Below, piece by piece: positions 37,222 to 45,477 of a stretch of DNA of 64,000 nucleotides (position 1 is the stretch's first letter; every line of letters begins with the position of its first letter). The notes under the pieces were generated by a model that saw only the letters and a program-made list of their open reading frames with translations, made no database searches and was not told the DNA's origin. The position numbers were made by a program, and so were the translations under genes. The stretch is from Trebonia sp963822615. GTDB lineage: Bacteria > Actinomycetota > Actinomycetes > Streptosporangiales > Streptosporangiaceae. The stretch covers positions 620,001 through 684,000 of the forward strand of contig CAWGIM010000001.1 of assembly GCA_963822615.1 (NCBI GenBank), read 5' to 3'.

Positions 37222-40083
37222 ATGTGGCCGAGCGGGCAGTCAGCGCACTGGGTCGGCCGCGCGCACGAGCTTTCGCTGCTTAACGCCGCCGCCGAAGACC
37301 TCCGCCGGGGCATCGGGTCGGTCTTCTGGGTCGAGGGCGAGCCCGGTATCGGCAAGTCTTCGCTGGTGAGCCGGGCCCTGGCCGCGAGCGAGCCGGCAGC
37401 TGACATCAGCTGGGCGATGGCGGACCAGCTGGCCGAGCGGCTGCCGCTCGGCGTCATGCTGGACTGCCTGCGGGTGCGGCCGGGGTCACCCGATCCGCGG
37501 CGGGCGCACGCGGCCGACCTGCTGCGCAAGCGGGCGCTGAGCCCGCTGGCGGACGGCGACAGCGCCGCGACCGGCGTGGAGATCCTGGTCACGCTGGTGG
37601 ACGAGCTGTGCGCGGCCGCGCCCACGGTGCTGGTCGTCGACGACCTGCAGTGGGCGGACGAGGCGTCCCTGATCGTCTGGCACCAGCTGGCCGCCTCGGT
37701 CGGCCAGCTCCGGCTGCTGCTGATCGGGACCTGCCGGCCAGCACCCCGCCGACCGGAGGTAACGCAGGTCCGGGCGGCGGTCGGGCGCCGCGGCGGTACC
37801 GTGATCACGCTGGCGCCGCTGCCGGACGCGGACGTGGCCAGCCTGGCGACCGCGATGACCGGCGCCCCGCCCGGGAGCGGCCTGCGCCGGCTGACGGACC
37901 AGGCCGCGGGCAACCCGCTGTACGTCCGGGAGCTCATCGACGCCCTGCTGCGCGAGCGGGCGCTGCGGGTCGGGCCGGTGGCCGAGGCGGTGCTGGCCGG
38001 GGAGCAGCTGCCGGTTTCCCTGGCCGGGGTGCTGACCGACCGGCTCAACTCGGTATCGCCCGCGACGGCCGAACTGCTGCGCGGCGCCGCGCTGCTCGGC
38101 GGCCGGTTCTCGGCTGCCGACCTGTCGGTAGCGCTCGGCCAGCCGGTGTCTGGCCTGGCGGCCGGCCTGCAGGAGGCGCTGGCGGCCGGCATCCTGGCCG
38201 GCTCGGGCACCGAGCTGGTGTTCCGGCACTCGCTGCTCCGCCAGGCCCTGTATGAGAACACGCCGCTGGCGCTGCGCACGGCACTGCACGCCGAGGCCGC
38301 CCGGGCGCTCGCGGCGGGCGGCGCGGACGTGCTCAGCGTCGCCCAGCAGCTGTCAGCGGCAGGGGGGCCAGGCGGGCTGGGCGGCGGCTGGGCCCGGGAG
38401 TGGCTGATCGGGGCCGCGCCCGCGCTGGCGACCCGGGCGCCGCAGGTGGCGGCGGAGCTGCTGCAGCGCGAACTGGACCAGACCCCGACCGGCGACGAAG
38501 CCTGGGGCAGTCTGATGGTCGGGCTGCTGCGGGCGCTCCTGGCGGTCAGCTCCTTCGCCGAGGTCACCCGCCGGGCCCGCTGGGCGCTGACGGTGCTGAC
38601 CGACCCCGCCCGGCGCGGCGAGAGCTACTGGATGCTCGCCCACGCCCAGGTCAGCGCGGGCAGCGGCAACGACGCGATCGCCACCATCCGGCAGGCGCTG
38701 GCACCGGGCGACCTGCCCGGCGTGTGGCCGGGGCGCCTGCTGGCGATGCTGGCCCTGCTGGAACGGCCCCTGACCAGGTTCGAGGTGGCCGACGCGACCG
38801 CCCGCCGGGCGCTGGCCGCCGCCGAGCAAGCCGGCGACCAGTTCGCGGCCGCCCACGCCCTGCACGACTTGTGGCTGACCCGCTCGATCGAGCGGGATCA
38901 CGTCGCCGCGCTCGAGTACATCGACCAGGCGGTCCGGGTGCTCGGCGACGACCCGGCGCACGGAGACCTGCGCGCGGTCGCCCTGGACGCCCGCACGTTC
39001 ACGCTGCAGAACCTCGACCAGTGGCCGCAGGCCGAGCTGGCCTTGCGGCAGGCCCGCGAGTTCGCCCAGCGGACCGGCCGCCCTGACCGCGCGACCTGGG
39101 CCAGCGCGGCGGTGCTGCGGTACTGGCTCGCCCAGTGGGACGACGCCCTGGCCGAGCTCGGCTCGGACACCGTTGACTCTCCCGGGTCGATGCTCTCCTT
39201 CCTGCGGGACCGCTGGTCAGCGTTGCTGACTCACGGGGTGACCGCGCTGATCGCGGTGCACCGGGACCAGCGCACCCTGGCCGACGAGCACCTGCGCCTG
39301 GGGCTGGCCCTCCCGATCGAGAACATCACCGACCGGGAGAACCAGGACTTCCTGGTCGCCGCGCACTCGCTCGCGCTGGAGCAGCGGGGGGACACCCGCC
39401 AGGCGGCGGCCCGGCTGGCGGCGTCGCTGCTGCCGCGCCGCGACCGGGAGATGACCCTCACCCACCAGTGGCTGCCCGACCTGGTCCGGCTGGCGCTGGC
39501 GGCCGGGGACCCGGGGCTGGCGCGGGAGGCGGCCGGGGCGTGCCAGGCGGAGGCCGCCGCCGAGACCCGGCCGGCCCGGGCGGCGGCCGCCAGCCTCCGC
39601 TGCCGCGGTCTGCTGGACACCGACCCGGGTCCGCTGCGGGACGCCGCGGCCCACTACCGCACGGTGGGGCCGGCCGTCGAGCTGCCGGGCGCCTGCGAGG
39701 ACCTCGCCGTCGCGCTGGCCGAGCGCGGCGAGCACGAAGAGGCCCGGGCGGCACTGAACGAGGCGGTGCGCCTCTACGAGAGCCGGCAGGCGCAGTGGGA
39801 CGTCCGCCGGGCCGAGAGCCGGCTGCGAAGCCACGGGATCAGGCGCGGCCCCCGCCGCCCGCCCGGCCCCCGCCCGGCATCCGGCTGGGCGGCCCTCACC
39901 CCGACCGAGGTCAAGGTGGCCGCCCTGGTGGCCCGGGGTGACTCCACCCCGGATATCGCCCGCAGCCTGTTCCTGTCCCGGCGGACCGTGCAGACCTACA
40001 TCTCCCGCATCCTCGCCAAGCTCGACGCCCGCAGCCGGGTCGAGATCGTGGCCGAGGCCCTGCGCAACGGCGTCTGCGCCTAG
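37222..40083 (+). CDS. Large ATP-binding LuxR-family (LAL) transcriptional regulator
   Basis: The 953-residue protein begins with an AAA-type ATPase: Walker A WVEGEPGIGKSSLV near residue 40 and Walker B TVLVVDDLQWADEASL near residue 135. A long TPR-like helical middle section (about 400-850) follows. The last 65 residues are a LuxR helix-turn-helix (LTPTEVKVAALVARGDSTPD, then SRRTVQTYISRILAKLDARS). LAL proteins activate secondary-metabolite or sugar-use genes on binding an inducer, with ATP hydrolysis as switch. It is single, divergent from the LuxR fragment, and upstream of the cupin gene. Confidence 0.92.
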   Translation: MWPSGQSAHWVGRAHELSLLNAAAEDLRRGIGSVFWVEGEPGIGKSSLVSRALAASEPAADISWAMADQLAERLPLGVMLDCLRVRPGSPDPRRAHAADLLRKRALSPLADGDSAATGVEILVTLVDELCAAAPTVLVVDDLQWADEASLIVWHQLAASVGQLRLLLIGTCRPAPRRPEVTQVRAAVGRRGGTVITLAPLPDADVASLATAMTGAPPGSGLRRLTDQAAGNPLYVRELIDALLRERALRVGPVAEAVLAGEQLPVSLAGVLTDRLNSVSPATAELLRGAALLGGRFSAADLSVALGQPVSGLAAGLQEALAAGILAGSGTELVFRHSLLRQALYENTPLALRTALHAEAARALAAGGADVLSVAQQLSAAGGPGGLGGGWAREWLIGAAPALATRAPQVAAELLQRELDQTPTGDEAWGSLMVGLLRALLAVSSFAEVTRRARWALTVLTDPARRGESYWMLAHAQVSAGSGNDAIATIRQALAPGDLPGVWPGRLLAMLALLERPLTRFEVADATARRALAAAEQAGDQFAAAHALHDLWLTRSIERDHVAALEYIDQAVRVLGDDPAHGDLRAVALDARTFTLQNLDQWPQAELALRQAREFAQRTGRPDRATWASAAVLRYWLAQWDDALAELGSDTVDSPGSMLSFLRDRWSALLTHGVTALIAVHRDQRTLADEHLRLGLALPIENITDRENQDFLVAAHSLALEQRGDTRQAAARLAASLLPRRDREMTLTHQWLPDLVRLALAAGDPGLAREAAGACQAEAAAETRPARAAAASLRCRGLLDTDPGPLRDAAAHYRTVGPAVELPGACEDLAVALAERGEHEEARAALNEAVRLYESRQAQWDVRRAESRLRSHGIRRGPRRPPGPRPASGWAALTPTEVKVAALVARGDSTPDIARSLFLSRRTVQTYISRILAKLDARSRVEIVAEALRNGVCA

Positions 40084-40201
40084 CCGGAACGCGCGGGCGG
40101 TCGGATGACCGATGCTAGCTGGCCGCCGCCCGGCCAGTCTCAGCAGTGGCGGGACCGTCTCCCGCCCGAGCGTCAGGAGACCGGGAATGACGGAAGTGAA
40201 C

Positions 40202-40294
40202 ATGACCGACCCCGATTTCGTGGTGGTGGGCGGCGGGGCCGCCGGCTGCATCATGATCGCCGAGAAGGCGGCCAGCATGCTGGCCGCCGCCTGA
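40202..40294 (+). pseudogene. In-frame relic of a GMC-type flavin oxidoreductase
   Basis: The 30-codon frame reads MTDPDFVVVGGGAAG directly joined to CIMIAEKAASMLAAA and a stop. The first half is the start of a GMC oxidoreductase FAD fold, and the second resembles its last helix (xIMIAEKAADxL). A deletion of about 500 codons that kept the frame would produce this. It retains a plausible ribosome site and start at 40202. Whether the peptide is made is unknown. Confidence 0.55.
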
Positions 40295-40305
40295 GGGGGC
40301 AGACG

Positions 40306-40785
40306 GTGGGCGAGCACGCCAGCACGACCGCGTTCTGCGACCCGGCCAGCCAGCCGGTCCTCTCCTTTCTCGGCTCCCCGGAGCGGCTGCTGGTCGACGG
40401 GCAGCGCACCGGAGGTGAGTTCGCGGTGCTCGAGGCGGTGGCCGAGCGCGGCCACAGCGCGCCCCGGCACCGGCACCGGCGGGCCACCGAGTCCTTCATC
40501 GTGCTCGATGGTGAGCTGCTTATCGAGGCCGGCGGCCAGCGGCACGTCGCCGGGCCCGGGAGCGTGGCCGTGCTGCCCCGCGACCAGGTGCACACCTTCC
40601 TGGTCGTCAGCGCCGCCGCCCGGTACCTGACACTGCACACCCCGGCCGGCTTCGAGGCGTTCGTCCGGGACGTCAGCGACCTGGCGGCGGGCGGCGCGCC
40701 CGGCCGCCAGGCACTAGCTCAGCTGGCGGCCGGGCACGGCATCGAGATCACCGGCCCCGGCCTGACCCTGGGCGACGCATCATGA
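40306..40785 (+). CDS. Cupin-domain protein
   Basis: The 159-residue protein starts at GTG 40306 after GAGGGGGC. The cupin motif 1 is HSAPRHRHRRATESFIVLDGELLIEAGG, with His-rich metal ligands and the Glu in ESF, and motif 2 is LPRDQVHTFLVVS. The C-terminal helix includes AGFEAFVRDVSDLAAGG, as in quercetinase-like or antibiotic-pathway cupins. The reaction is unknown. It lies 11 bases after the GMC relic's stop and may once have shared its transcript. Confidence 0.82.
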   Translation: MGEHASTTAFCDPASQPVLSFLGSPERLLVDGQRTGGEFAVLEAVAERGHSAPRHRHRRATESFIVLDGELLIEAGGQRHVAGPGSVAVLPRDQVHTFLVVSAAARYLTLHTPAGFEAFVRDVSDLAAGGAPGRQALAQLAAGHGIEITGPGLTLGDAS

Positions 40786-40865
40786 CCAGCGCGCGGCGCC
40801 GGGCCCGGCGCCCACGAAGCGGCGGCCAGCGGGCCGAAGAACTGTTCGACCGCATCTATCCCCGG

Positions 40866-41576
40866 CTAGCGGGCTGCCCGCCCCGCCCGCTCGTGGACCA
40901 GCCCGTAGCCGATCGCCTGGGCGACGGTCAGTACCCGGTGGTTGCGGGCGTCCGCGCGGATCTCCTCGGCGTCCCGGCCGGTCGCCTCGGCCAGCCGGTA
41001 GAACAGCGAGTCGGTCATCCGGCTGGCCAGCTCCTCGCGGGCGGTCACCGCGGTGAGGGTGCCGCCGAACCGCAGCGTGGGCTCGGACAGGGTGAACGAG
41101 GCGTTGGGGTAGGCCAGGCGGCGCGGGCAGGAGGCGAGCAGGCCGAGGGCGGGGCCGCCGTTCTCGCCGCCGGCGTACGCCTGGACCTCGGCCCGCAGCG
41201 TGTCGAGCACCCCCATCAGGGTGAGCACGGCGGGCAGCTCGGCCCGCAGGTTCTGCAGCTCCAGGCGGACCGGGCCGCTGCCCTCGGCGTCGAGGGTGAG
41301 CAGCTGCGCCGACAGCCGGGTGGCGGCCGCGTCGTCGAAGTACCCCGACGCGAGCACGATGCGCTTGGCGAGCAGCCGCTCGGTCAGCCCGTCCGGCTGC
41401 CCGGCCGGCGGGTCGAGCCAGACCCGGGACGGCGGCACCGGGCCCGGGTCTGGCACCCCCGGGGTCCACGGTGACGGCGGGCGGCCGGGACCCGGGCCGC
41501 CGGGCCGCGGCTGGCCCGGCCAGGGGATGTCCGGGCCGCCGGGGTCGTGACGGCCGGCCGCGCGTCGCTCATCCAT
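40866..41576 (-). CDS. ClpP-like protein lacking the catalytic serine and histidine
   Basis: The 236-residue protein has a Pro/Gly-rich N-terminus of about 60 residues, then a ClpP fold. Recognisable blocks are LLAKRIVLASGYFDDAAATRLSAQLLTLD, GVLDTLRAEVQAYAGG and the handle-region helix LASRMTDSLFYRLAEATGRDAEEI. Where ClpP has GQAASMG the protein reads GGENGGPALG, and where ClpP has MIHQP it reads TLSEP. Both Ser and His of the triad are therefore missing. It is probably a structural or regulatory partner. The start overlaps the end of the XRE gene by eight bases. Confidence 0.8.
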   Translation of the reverse strand: MDERRAAGRHDPGGPDIPWPGQPRPGGPGPGRPPSPWTPGVPDPGPVPPSRVWLDPPAGQPDGLTERLLAKRIVLASGYFDDAAATRLSAQLLTLDAEGSGPVRLELQNLRAELPAVLTLMGVLDTLRAEVQAYAGGENGGPALGLLASCPRRLAYPNASFTLSEPTLRFGGTLTAVTAREELASRMTDSLFYRLAEATGRDAEEIRADARNHRVLTVAQAIGYGLVHERAGRAAR

Positions 41577-41832
41577 GCAGGCTCCAGTTGATCTCGCCGC
41601 CGATAGCGGCCGCGTAGCGTTCCAGCGTGGAGGCGCGGGCGTCGGTCGCGCCGGACTCCAGCCGCGCCACCGCCGACTGGGAGGTGCCCATCCGGGCGGC
41701 CACCTCGGTCTGCGACAGCCCGGCCGCCAGGCGCTGCCCGACCAGGCCGCGGACCAGGCCGGCCCGCCGCTCCGCCATCCGGCGCAGCGCCATCTCCCGG
41801 AACCCGGGCAGCAGCGGAAGCTCCTCGTCCAT
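41569..41832 (-). CDS. XRE-family helix-turn-helix repressor
   Basis: The 87-residue protein has a helix-turn-helix (LSQTEVAARMGTSQSAVARLESG) preceded by a 38-residue helix-rich lead and followed by TLERYAAAIGGEINWSLHG, as in HigA/antitoxin-like XRE proteins. It is translated just before, and overlapping, the ClpP-like gene, so the two form one operon. A perfect 12-base inverted repeat ends six bases before its ATG, strongly suggesting self-repression. There is no toxin gene in the usual upstream place. Confidence 0.88.
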   Translation of the reverse strand: MDEELPLLPGFREMALRRMAERRAGLVRGLVGQRLAAGLSQTEVAARMGTSQSAVARLESGATDARASTLERYAAAIGGEINWSLHG

Positions 41833-41838
41833 AGCGAA

Positions 41839-41866
41839 GAGGGTATCTCAAATATGAGATACCCTC
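41839..41866. promoter_or_regulatory. Perfect palindromic operator of the XRE/ClpP-like operon
   Basis: Arms GAGGGTATCTCA (41839-41850) and TGAGATACCCTC (41855-41866) are exactly complementary around AATA. On the minus strand the second arm ends six bases before the XRE start codon. This leaves no normal ribosome site, so the mRNA may be leaderless or nearly so. Bound repressor would block initiation. Confidence 0.75.
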
Positions 41867-41882
41867 GTCGGCTGTCAGCTCC

Positions 41883-42569
41883 CTAGGAGCCTGCGCCGTA
41901 GGCGGCGGCGATCTCCCGCGAGCCGCCCCAGCGGCTGTAGGTGGGCGACTGCGGCCAGCCGTCGGGTGAGTCCTGCCACTCCTCCTGCCGCCCGTACGGC
42001 AGCAGGTCGATCAGCGCGAAGGAGTGGCTGAGCTGCTCGGTCCCGCGGCCGCTGGTGTGCCAGGTGCGGTACACGGTCTCGCCGTCGCGCAGGAACACGT
42101 TCACCGCGAAGCCCCCGCCGGGCGGCGCGCCGACGTCCGCCCCGAACGGGCTGCCGGCGGTCGAGTACCAGGTCATCTTGTTGCCCACCCGCCGCTTGTA
42201 GGCGAGCGCCTGGTCGATCGGGCCCTGGGTGACGATGACGAACCGGGCGTCCCAGTTGTCGAGGAACTCCAGCCGGGTGTACTGCGAGGTGAACCCGGTG
42301 CAGCCGGGGCACTGCCATTCCTCGCCCTCGAACCACATGTGGTTGTACACGATCAGCTGGGACTTGCCCTCGAAGACGTCGGCCAGCCGGGCCGGCCCGT
42401 GCTCGCCTTCCAGCACGTAGTCCGGCATCCGTACCATCGGCAGGCGGCGGCGCTGCGCCGCGATCGCGTCCAGCTCCCTGGTCGCGGCCTTCTCCCGGGC
42501 GCGCAGCGCGTCCAGCTCACGCTGCCAGCTGGCGGCGTCGACGACGGGCGGTAGCGCGGTGTCAGCCAT
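41883..42569 (-). CDS. DUF899 thioredoxin-fold protein
   Basis: The 228-residue protein has the DUF899 order: LPMVRMPDYVLEGEHGPARLADVFEGKSQLIVYNHMW, then EEWQCPGCTGFTSQ with a redox-type CxxC, ARFVIVTQGP, MTWYSTAGSPFGADVG and FLRDGETVYRTWHTSGRGTEQL. These proteins have a thioredoxin-like fold, but their substrate is not known. It has its own ATG with GAGGAGGC just upstream and ends 16 bases before the XRE operator, so it may read into that operon. Confidence 0.88.
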   Translation of the reverse strand: MADTALPPVVDAASWQRELDALRAREKAATRELDAIAAQRRRLPMVRMPDYVLEGEHGPARLADVFEGKSQLIVYNHMWFEGEEWQCPGCTGFTSQYTRLEFLDNWDARFVIVTQGPIDQALAYKRRVGNKMTWYSTAGSPFGADVGAPPGGGFAVNVFLRDGETVYRTWHTSGRGTEQLSHSFALIDLLPYGRQEEWQDSPDGWPQSPTYSRWGGSREIAAAYGAGS

Positions 42570-42678
42570 GGGGCCTCCTCACTGGTGTCCTGGTAATGCT
42601 CGCACCAGTAGGACGCCGCCGGCCCGGCAAAGTCATCGGCCGGTTGACCACGGGAACCGGGCCGGCGACAGTCATTGG

Positions 42679-43773
42679 GTGGACGCCGACGTCATCGCCA
42701 GCATTGAGACGTTCCCGCTGCGCATACCGTTCCTGCCCGGCGGGCGCCCGCCGGGCGGCGGGGCGGCGGTGGACTCGCTGCTGGTGCGGGTGACCACCGC
42801 GGCCGGGCTGCACCGGCTGGGGCGAGGCGCTCGGCTTCGAGATGACCCCGGCCGCCTGCCGGGCGGTGCTGGACGTGATCGCGCCGCTGTGCGCGGGCCA
42901 GGACGCGACCCGGATCCCCGCCCTGATGCGCACCCTGGCCCGGCGGCTGCACGTGCTCGGCCGGAGCGGGGCGCTGGTGCACGCCCTGTCGGCGCTCGAC
43001 ATCGCCCTGTGGGACATCGCGGGCAAGGTCGCGGGCCTGCCGCTGCACCGGCTGCTCGGCGGCGGCGCGGCCGAGCTGCCCTGCTACGCCAGCCTGGACG
43101 GCTGCGGCGACCCGGCGCTGGTCCGGGCGGCGGTACGGGACGCCCTGGCGGCCGGGTTCGGCGCGGTGAAGCTGCACGAGCGCGACGTGGCGGTGGTGCG
43201 CGCCGCCCGGGCCGAGGCCGGGCCCGACGCCGGGCTGATGCTCGACGTCAACTGCGCGTGGTCGCTGGCCGAGGCCAGGCAGCGGGCGGCGGAGCTGGCG
43301 GGCACCCGGCTGGCGTGGCTGGAGGAGCCGCTGTGGCCGCCGGAGAACTACCACGGCCTGGCCCGGCTGCGCGCGTCCTGCGGCATCCCGCTCGCGGCCG
43401 GGGAGAACGTCTCCACCCTGCTCGACTTCGACCGGCTGATGGGCGACGGCGCGGTCGACGTGGTGCAGCCCAGCCCGGCCAAGATGGGCGGCGTCACCGA
43501 GCTGGCCAAGGTATTCGCGGTCGCCGCGGTCCGCAACGTGACCGTCTGCCCGCACACCTTCTACCACGGGCCCGGCCTGCTGGCGGCGGCGCACGCGGCG
43601 GCCGCGCTGGGGCCGCCGGGCACGATGATCGAGTGGCGGCACGCCGCCCTGGAAGCCCGGCCCTACGGGACCGCGCTCAGCCCGGCGGCGGCCGGCTCCG
43701 GCTGCCGTCCGGCCCGGGGCTCGGCCTCGACCCCGACCCGGCGGTGCTGCGCGCCTACCGGGTCACGGACTGA
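42679..43773 (+). pseudogene. Enolase-superfamily (mandelate racemase/muconate lactonizing) enzyme with two compensating frameshifts
   Basis: From GTG 42679 (DADVIASIETFPLRIPFLPGG) the frame breaks at about 42826, where CACCGG in place of CACGG gives one extra base. It continues in the next frame (GWGEALGFEMTPAACRAVLDV) and returns to the first near 43690, ending LDPDPAVLRAYRVTD. The core keeps AVKLHERDV, the metal Asp in LMLDVNCAW, Glu in AWLEEPLWPPEN and the next Glu in PLAAGENVS. The first catalytic motif reads KLHE rather than KxK. Other members are sugar-acid dehydratases or epimerases. Two one-base errors in G/C runs are the simplest explanation. Confidence 0.78.
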
Positions 43774-43795
43774 GCGGGTCGCCGCGCGCACCCGT

Positions 43796-43801
43796 TAAGA
43801 T
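43796..43801 (+). promoter_or_regulatory. -10 element for the thrS leader transcript
   Basis: TAAGAT at 43796-43801 is a -10-like hexamer seven bases before the GTG at 43808. Transcription starting at or near that GTG would make the leader mRNA leaderless, a frequent arrangement in actinobacterial attenuators. Confidence 0.4.
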
Positions 43802-43807
43802 AATCCC

Positions 43808-43867
43808 GTGCAGCACGCGATCCAGACCACGGCGCCGGACACCTCCGGCCCCCGGCTGCTGCCTTAG
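43808..43867 (+). CDS. Putative threonine-containing leader peptide (attenuator)
   Basis: A 19-codon frame, GTG to TAG, encodes VQHAIQTTAPDTSGPRLLP. It has threonine at positions 7, 8 and 12, three of nineteen residues including an adjacent ACC-ACG pair. It directly precedes a threonyl-tRNA synthetase gene and is followed by paired hairpins. This is the expected plan of a ribosome-mediated attenuator sensing charged tRNA-Thr. The adjacent pair of Thr codons is modest support only. Confidence 0.45.
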   Translation: MQHAIQTTAPDTSGPRLLP

Positions 43868-43876
43868 CTCAATCCG

Positions 43877-43946
43877 CCAGCCCACCGGAGTCAGTCTCCG
43901 GGACCGGGCACCGTCGCGGGCTGGCTCCCCTGGGCGCTCACCAGGG
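43877..43946 (+). promoter_or_regulatory. Leader hairpins, the second burying the thrS ribosome-binding site
   Basis: CCAGCCC (43877-43883) pairs with GGGCTGG (43918-43924), with an inner stem CCGGAG/CTCCGG (43885-43901). Next, CCCTGG (43928-43933) pairs with CCAGGG (43941-43946). The second arm contains the AGGGAG Shine-Dalgarno that serves the GTG at 43956. Opening of this stem would be needed for translation. Confidence 0.5.
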
Positions 43947-43955
43947 AGACTCACT

Positions 43956-45191
43956 GTGAACGATCACCGCGACATCAACCGTGACCTGCGGGTCTTCGCG
44001 ACCGACCCGCTCGCCGGGGCAGGGCTGCCGCTGTGGCTGCCCGACGGCGCCGTCATCCGCGACGAACTGCAGGCACTGGCCAGGGAACTGGCCCGGGCCG
44101 ACGGCTGCCAGGGCGTCTACTCGCCCGTGCTCGGCAAGCGCGCCCTGTACGAGCGGTCCGGGCACTGGGCCAAGTTCAGCGACGACATGTTCCCGCCGAT
44201 GAGCGTCGGCGGCGACGAGCTGGTGCTGCGGCCCGCCAACTGCCCGCACCACGCGCTGATCTACGCGGCCGCCCAGCACTCCTACCGGGAGCTGCCGGTC
44301 CGGCTCAACGAGCTGGCCGCGATGTTCCGCGCGGAGCGCTCCGGGGTGCTGTCCGGGCTCAGCCGGGTGCGGCAGATCAACCTGGACGACACCCACGTGT
44401 TCTGCCGGCCCGACCAGGTCGCGGCCGAGGCCGCCCGCGGCCTGCGGGCGGCGCTGCGCGCCCAGCAGGTCCTCGGCCTGCCAGTGGACTACGTGCGGCT
44501 CTCGCTGCGCGACGACAGCCCCGCCTACCTGGGCAGTGCCGGCCAGTGGGCGGACGGCGAGTCCGCCCTGCGGGAGGCCGCCGCGGCGGCGGGCCTGGCC
44601 GGGCACGGGCTGAGCCTGGTCGACGCGCCGGGCGAGGCCGCGTTCTACGGGCCCAAGCTTGACCTGCAGGTCCGCGACGGGCGCGGGCAGGAGGAGACCA
44701 TCGCCACCGTGCAGGTCGACTTCAACCAGCCCGAGCGGTTCGGCCTCGGCTACACCGCCGCCGACGGCTCGCGGCAGCCGGTGGTGATGATCCACCGCGG
44801 GACCGTCGGGTCGATGGAACGGGTGGTCGCGGCGCTGCTCGAGCGCTACTCGGGACGGCTGCCGCTGTGGCTGGCACCAGTGCAGGTGTGCCTGCTGCCG
44901 GTTGGCCAGGCCCAGGACGAGGCGGCCCGCCGCCTGGCCGACGCGCTGCTCGCGGCCGGGCTGCGGCCGCGGCTCGCACCCGAGGGGTCGCTCGGCGCGC
45001 GGGTCAGGGAAAGCAGGCAGCGGCGGGACCACCTGATCGCGGTCATCGGCGAGAGCGAGGCGGCGGCCGGCACCGTCGCGGTGACCGACGTGGGCAGCGG
45101 GTTCCGCGGGGCGGTGAGCGAGGATGCCTTCGTCCAGCTCGTCGCGGACGCCTACCGGGGGAGGTACCCGCAGGTCCGCTGGCCCCGGTGA
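43956..45191 (+). CDS. thrS: Short threonyl-tRNA synthetase lacking TGS and editing domains
   Basis: The 411-residue protein contains only the class II catalytic core and anticodon-binding domain. Motif 2 is FRAERSGVLSGLSRVRQINLDD, and the zinc ligands are kept (Cys in ANCPHH, His in DDTHVF, His in VMIHRGT). Motif 3 is GTVGSMERVVAALLERY. The C-terminal LWLAPVQVCLLPV begins the anticodon-binding fold. Full-length bacterial ThrRS is about 640-690 residues with N1/TGS and N2 editing domains, which are absent here. Such forms can act as second or stress/antibiotic-resistant ThrRS copies, with serine mischarging corrected elsewhere. The leader upstream suggests control by tRNA charging. Confidence 0.88.
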   Translation: MNDHRDINRDLRVFATDPLAGAGLPLWLPDGAVIRDELQALARELARADGCQGVYSPVLGKRALYERSGHWAKFSDDMFPPMSVGGDELVLRPANCPHHALIYAAAQHSYRELPVRLNELAAMFRAERSGVLSGLSRVRQINLDDTHVFCRPDQVAAEAARGLRAALRAQQVLGLPVDYVRLSLRDDSPAYLGSAGQWADGESALREAAAAAGLAGHGLSLVDAPGEAAFYGPKLDLQVRDGRGQEETIATVQVDFNQPERFGLGYTAADGSRQPVVMIHRGTVGSMERVVAALLERYSGRLPLWLAPVQVCLLPVGQAQDEAARRLADALLAAGLRPRLAPEGSLGARVRESRQRRDHLIAVIGESEAAAGTVAVTDVGSGFRGAVSEDAFVQLVADAYRGRYPQVRWPR

Positions 45192-45201
45192 CTGCCCGCC
45201 G

Positions 45202-45426
45202 TCACTGCCGGTTCATCGGGCCGTTGTTGGCGACGATGGCCGCGACCGGGGGGATGACCAGCGCGACGGCGGACATGATCACCGCCGCCAGGATCGAGAA
45301 GCGCCAGATCACCATCCAGGCCAGCACGATCAGCAGCAGGCAGATGCCCATCATGACGAAGTACGCCCGCCGCCGGGGACGCTGCCTGAGTTCCCCTAGG
45401 GCCCGGCGCGAGTCCTCGTCCGTCAT
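45202..45426 (-). CDS. DUF3099 small membrane protein
   Basis: The 74-residue protein from ATG 45426 (MTDEDSRRALGELRQRPRRR) is followed by two membrane helices, YFVMMGICLLLIVLAWMVIW and ILAAVIMSAVALVIPPVAAIVAN. This matches the DUF3099 layout with a basic cytosolic N-terminus. The function is unknown. It ends 10 bases from the convergent thrS. An earlier in-frame ATG at 45468 is less likely. Confidence 0.8.
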   Translation of the reverse strand: MTDEDSRRALGELRQRPRRRAYFVMMGICLLLIVLAWMVIWRFSILAAVIMSAVALVIPPVAAIVANNGPMNRQ

Positions 45427-45477
45427 CGCCTCGCCTTCTTCCCTGCTCACGCAAAGCCGTACCCGCACTGGGACGCG

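Noticed and set aside
43868..43955. T-box riboswitch upstream of the ThrRS gene
   Set aside because: No AARGGTGGNACC-type T-box sequence or specifier-loop layout is present. The leader-peptide model fits better.
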